DNA from: Verrucomicrobiota bacterium
GTDB lineage: Bacteria > Verrucomicrobiota > Verrucomicrobiia > Chthoniobacterales > UBA10450
DNA: 45,290 bases
Direction: 5' to 3'
Assembly (NCBI GenBank): GCA_019244415.1
Contig: JAFASN010000021.1
Coordinates: forward strand, 1-45,290
A program made the translations under genes and the position numbers. The notes below the pieces were generated by a model. It searched no databases and had not been told where the DNA came from. It was given only the letters and a program-made list of their open reading frames with translations. Of the stretch, positions 43,641 through 45,290 are shown one piece after another; the first letter of the stretch is position 1; every line of letters begins with the position of its first letter.

Positions 43641-44266
43641 CTTCGCCGCGCCGTTTGGCTGTGGCTGACGAAGAATCTCCTCGATTTGATCACAATCAGC
43701 ACCAACACGCTTATCAGGAGAAGAACGCCCGTTGCGGTGCTTTCCGGCACCCCTCGGGGTGGCCCGAAAGCCAGAAACTCTGGACCGCGGAGACCGGTCG
43801 CAAATACAGTTTCCGTTCCGGTTGGAGTAAACCTAAAAACCGCGTTGTTATTAAAGTCCGCTGCGAACAAGCTTCCTGAAGTATCGAAAGCTAGCCCTAC
43901 CGGCAGAGACAAGTTCGATGCAAAAGCCGTCGCTGCCATCCCCCGTGAATTCAATTTCCAAATTGCGCCCGTGCCGTCTGCAGCGAACAGAGTACCATTC
44001 TCGTTCAAAGCTAAACCCAGTGGGACGTTAATAGTAGAATTGAAAATGGTCCTACTCCCATCCGGCATGATTTTGTCGATCGTGCCATTGCCGGTGTTGC
44101 TCTCGAACAAATTGCCAAATGCATCAAATGCCAGACCTACAGGTCCGTTTACCCCCGAGGCGGAGACCGACGCGAACACCGTCCGGGTTCCATTTGGAGC
44201 AAACTGAAATATTGTGCTGGTGCCGTGATCTGCTTCGTACAAGTTGCCTGAGGCATCAAATGCCAA
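43637..44266 (-). CDS. 5'-truncated NHL/SMP-30-type beta-propeller with PEP-CTERM-like tail
   Basis: About four beta-propeller repeats of the form GPVGLAFDAFGNLFESN, LPVGLAFDTSGSLFAADF and so on, spaced about 40 residues. The C-terminus ends with VPESTATGVLLLISVLVLIVI and a basic cluster (KSRRFF), a PEP-CTERM-like tail with VPES. No signal peptide exists: the start given is a TTG in mid-repeat, and propeller sequence continues upstream of it (AQSIFASGLTTPEALAFD), without a start, to about 44310. An exported protein of this type would need a signal, so the 5' end appears lost. The break abuts the 5' end of the divergent FN3 gene. Confidence 0.75.
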   Translation of the reverse strand: MAFDASGNLYEADHGTSTIFQFAPNGTRTVFASVSASGVNGPVGLAFDAFGNLFESNTGNGTIDKIMPDGSRTIFNSTINVPLGLALNENGTLFAADGTGAIWKLNSRGMAATAFASNLSLPVGLAFDTSGSLFAADFNNNAVFRFTPTGTETVFATGLRGPEFLAFGPPRGVPESTATGVLLLISVLVLIVIKSRRFFVSHSQTARRS

Positions 44267-44302
44267 AGCCTCGGGCGTAGTAAGCCCTGACGCGAAGATG
44301 CT

Positions 44303-45290
44303 TTGCGCTCCTTTGGGAGTAATGGCTATGATAACGCCGCTAATGCCGAGTCCAGTACCGAGAGGGACTTTACAGTCACGCCGGCGACGATACCGTCGCC
44401 GCCAGTAGCTCAGCCGGCAACGTATATTGCCGCTAATAGCTTCACAGCTAACTGGATCAGTGTGAGCGGTGCGACGGGTTACCGGCTCGACGTATCAACA
44501 AGCAATTCGTTTGCCAGCTATTTGCCAGGGTACCAAAACCTAGATTGTGGCAAAGGGCTCAGCCATAGCGTTACGGGGCTAAACGCAAGCACCACATACT
44601 ACTATCGGGTGCGCGCCTACAACAGTACTGGAACGAGTGGTAATTCAAACGTGATTAATGTGACGACACTCAACGCGACGGGACCTCCTGTCATCGTCAC
44701 CAGTTTGGCAACATTGATCGCTAGTTCTTCAGCCCAGCTCAATGGCAGCGTCGACCTCCAGGGGCTAACCACGACTGTGCGTTTTGAATACGGAAAAACG
44801 ACCAACTATGGGGCCACAACTGCCTCCCAGAGCAAGATGGGGAGCGCGTACCAGAATGTCAATGCGGTCATCACCGGCTTAATTTCGGGGACAGCGTATC
44901 ACTTCCGAATTGTGGGTACGAACAGCGCCGGGACAACTTATGGCGCAGACAGGATCTTCACTGCTGTTCCGCCCGATCAGTCAGTGACATGGCAGAATAA
45001 CCCTGTTCATGACGGGTTTGATCCTGCCAGTCCCTTGGCGCCTCCACTGACCTTAAAGTGGACGCGGGACTTTAGCGCGAGCGGCGTAACCTCCATCTAA
45101 TATCCTTTGATCGCCCAAGCCATGGCCTTCGTCACGACCACGACCGGAAACAATTACGGGAATAGACTTATCGCCCTAAATGAACATACGGGAGCGACAA
45201 TCTGGTCAGCGGATATTCCAGGAACCTACTTTTTTGCCAATGCCGCATATGATTCCAGCAAAGTCTTCGTTGTGAACGGTGACGGACTGA
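44303..45290 (+). pseudogene. Truncated fibronectin type III / PQQ-like repeat protein with in-frame stop
   Basis: The frame opens at a TTG (44303) without signal peptide. Two FN3-like domains follow: ATYIAANSFTANWISVSGAT to VINVTTLN, and ATLIASSSAQLNGSVDLQGL to YGADRIFTAVPP. A linker (VTWQNNPVHDGFDPASPL) leads into a PQQ-like beta-propeller. A TAA at 45098-45100 interrupts it, but the same frame continues normally to the window's right edge (LIAQAMAFVTTTTGNNYGNR, then LIALNEHTGATIWSADIPG). The stop probably replaces one residue between Ser-Ile and Tyr-Pro-Leu. Both the missing 5' end and the stop suggest decay; the rest lies outside the window. Confidence 0.7.

Overview
The window reads as a GC-rich (about 60% by eye) bacterial chromosome segment, most likely from a soil-type Verrucomicrobium of the Chthoniobacterales kind. 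I infer this from an alternative complex III (ACIII) respiratory operon, a protein with autotransporter-associated beta-strand repeats ending in a PEP-CTERM-like tail (VPEA), a second such tail (VPES), and several dense families of palindromic repeats. No rRNA, tRNA, CRISPR, plasmid or phage genes were seen.

Layout. 1-4731 (minus): a partial small protein, an MscS-type channel, a fused glycolate/D-lactate-oxidase-type FAD/Fe-S protein and a small unknown. 4812-9241: a DUF6582 protein, a GMC oxidoreductase with its gluconate-2-dehydrogenase subunit-3 partner, an internally duplicated membrane protein and a small unknown. 9228-13197 (minus): an operon of a sensory-rhodopsin-transducer-like protein, a PoxB-like ThDP enzyme and a mandelate-racemase-type enolase-superfamily enzyme, then DUF1622. 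13357-16185 (plus): PIG-L deacetylase, GT4 glycosyltransferase and a CelD/BcsL acetyltransferase, overlapping. 16337-29568 (plus): the respiratory operon actABCDEF, an unknown, SCO, coxB, a REP-associated transposase (RAYT), coxA, coxC, cox subunit IV. 29573-35900 (minus): a tightly overlapped operon of VKOR-like protein, SDR, GH15 glucoamylase, a degenerate CheB and a PAS-kinase/NarL pair. 36074-42322: exported small heat-shock protein, PEP-CTERM-like surface protein, moaC, moaA, a lipoprotein and a UbiD-family decarboxylase. 42293-45290: a zone of decay with a frameshifted ATP-dependent DNA ligase, a 5'-truncated beta-propeller gene and a truncated FN3/PQQ-like gene with an in-frame stop.

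How the genes work together. ACIII oxidises quinol and passes electrons through its cytochromes to an A2-type caa3 oxidase whose subunit II carries its own haem c; SCO would load CuA. The GMC/subunit-3, FAD/Fe-S and PoxB-like dehydrogenases could feed the quinone pool.

Most striking feature. Nine of the twelve gene junctions of the respiratory operon carry a palindromic or tandem repeat, from at least four families. The RAYT, the enzyme class known to mobilise REP sequences, sits between coxB and coxA and is flanked by arms of one of these families. Some elements lie inside reading frames and add peptides to ActB, ActE, SCO, the FAD oxidase and the enolase-superfamily enzyme. Inner hairpins are shared between two families, which suggests modular assembly.
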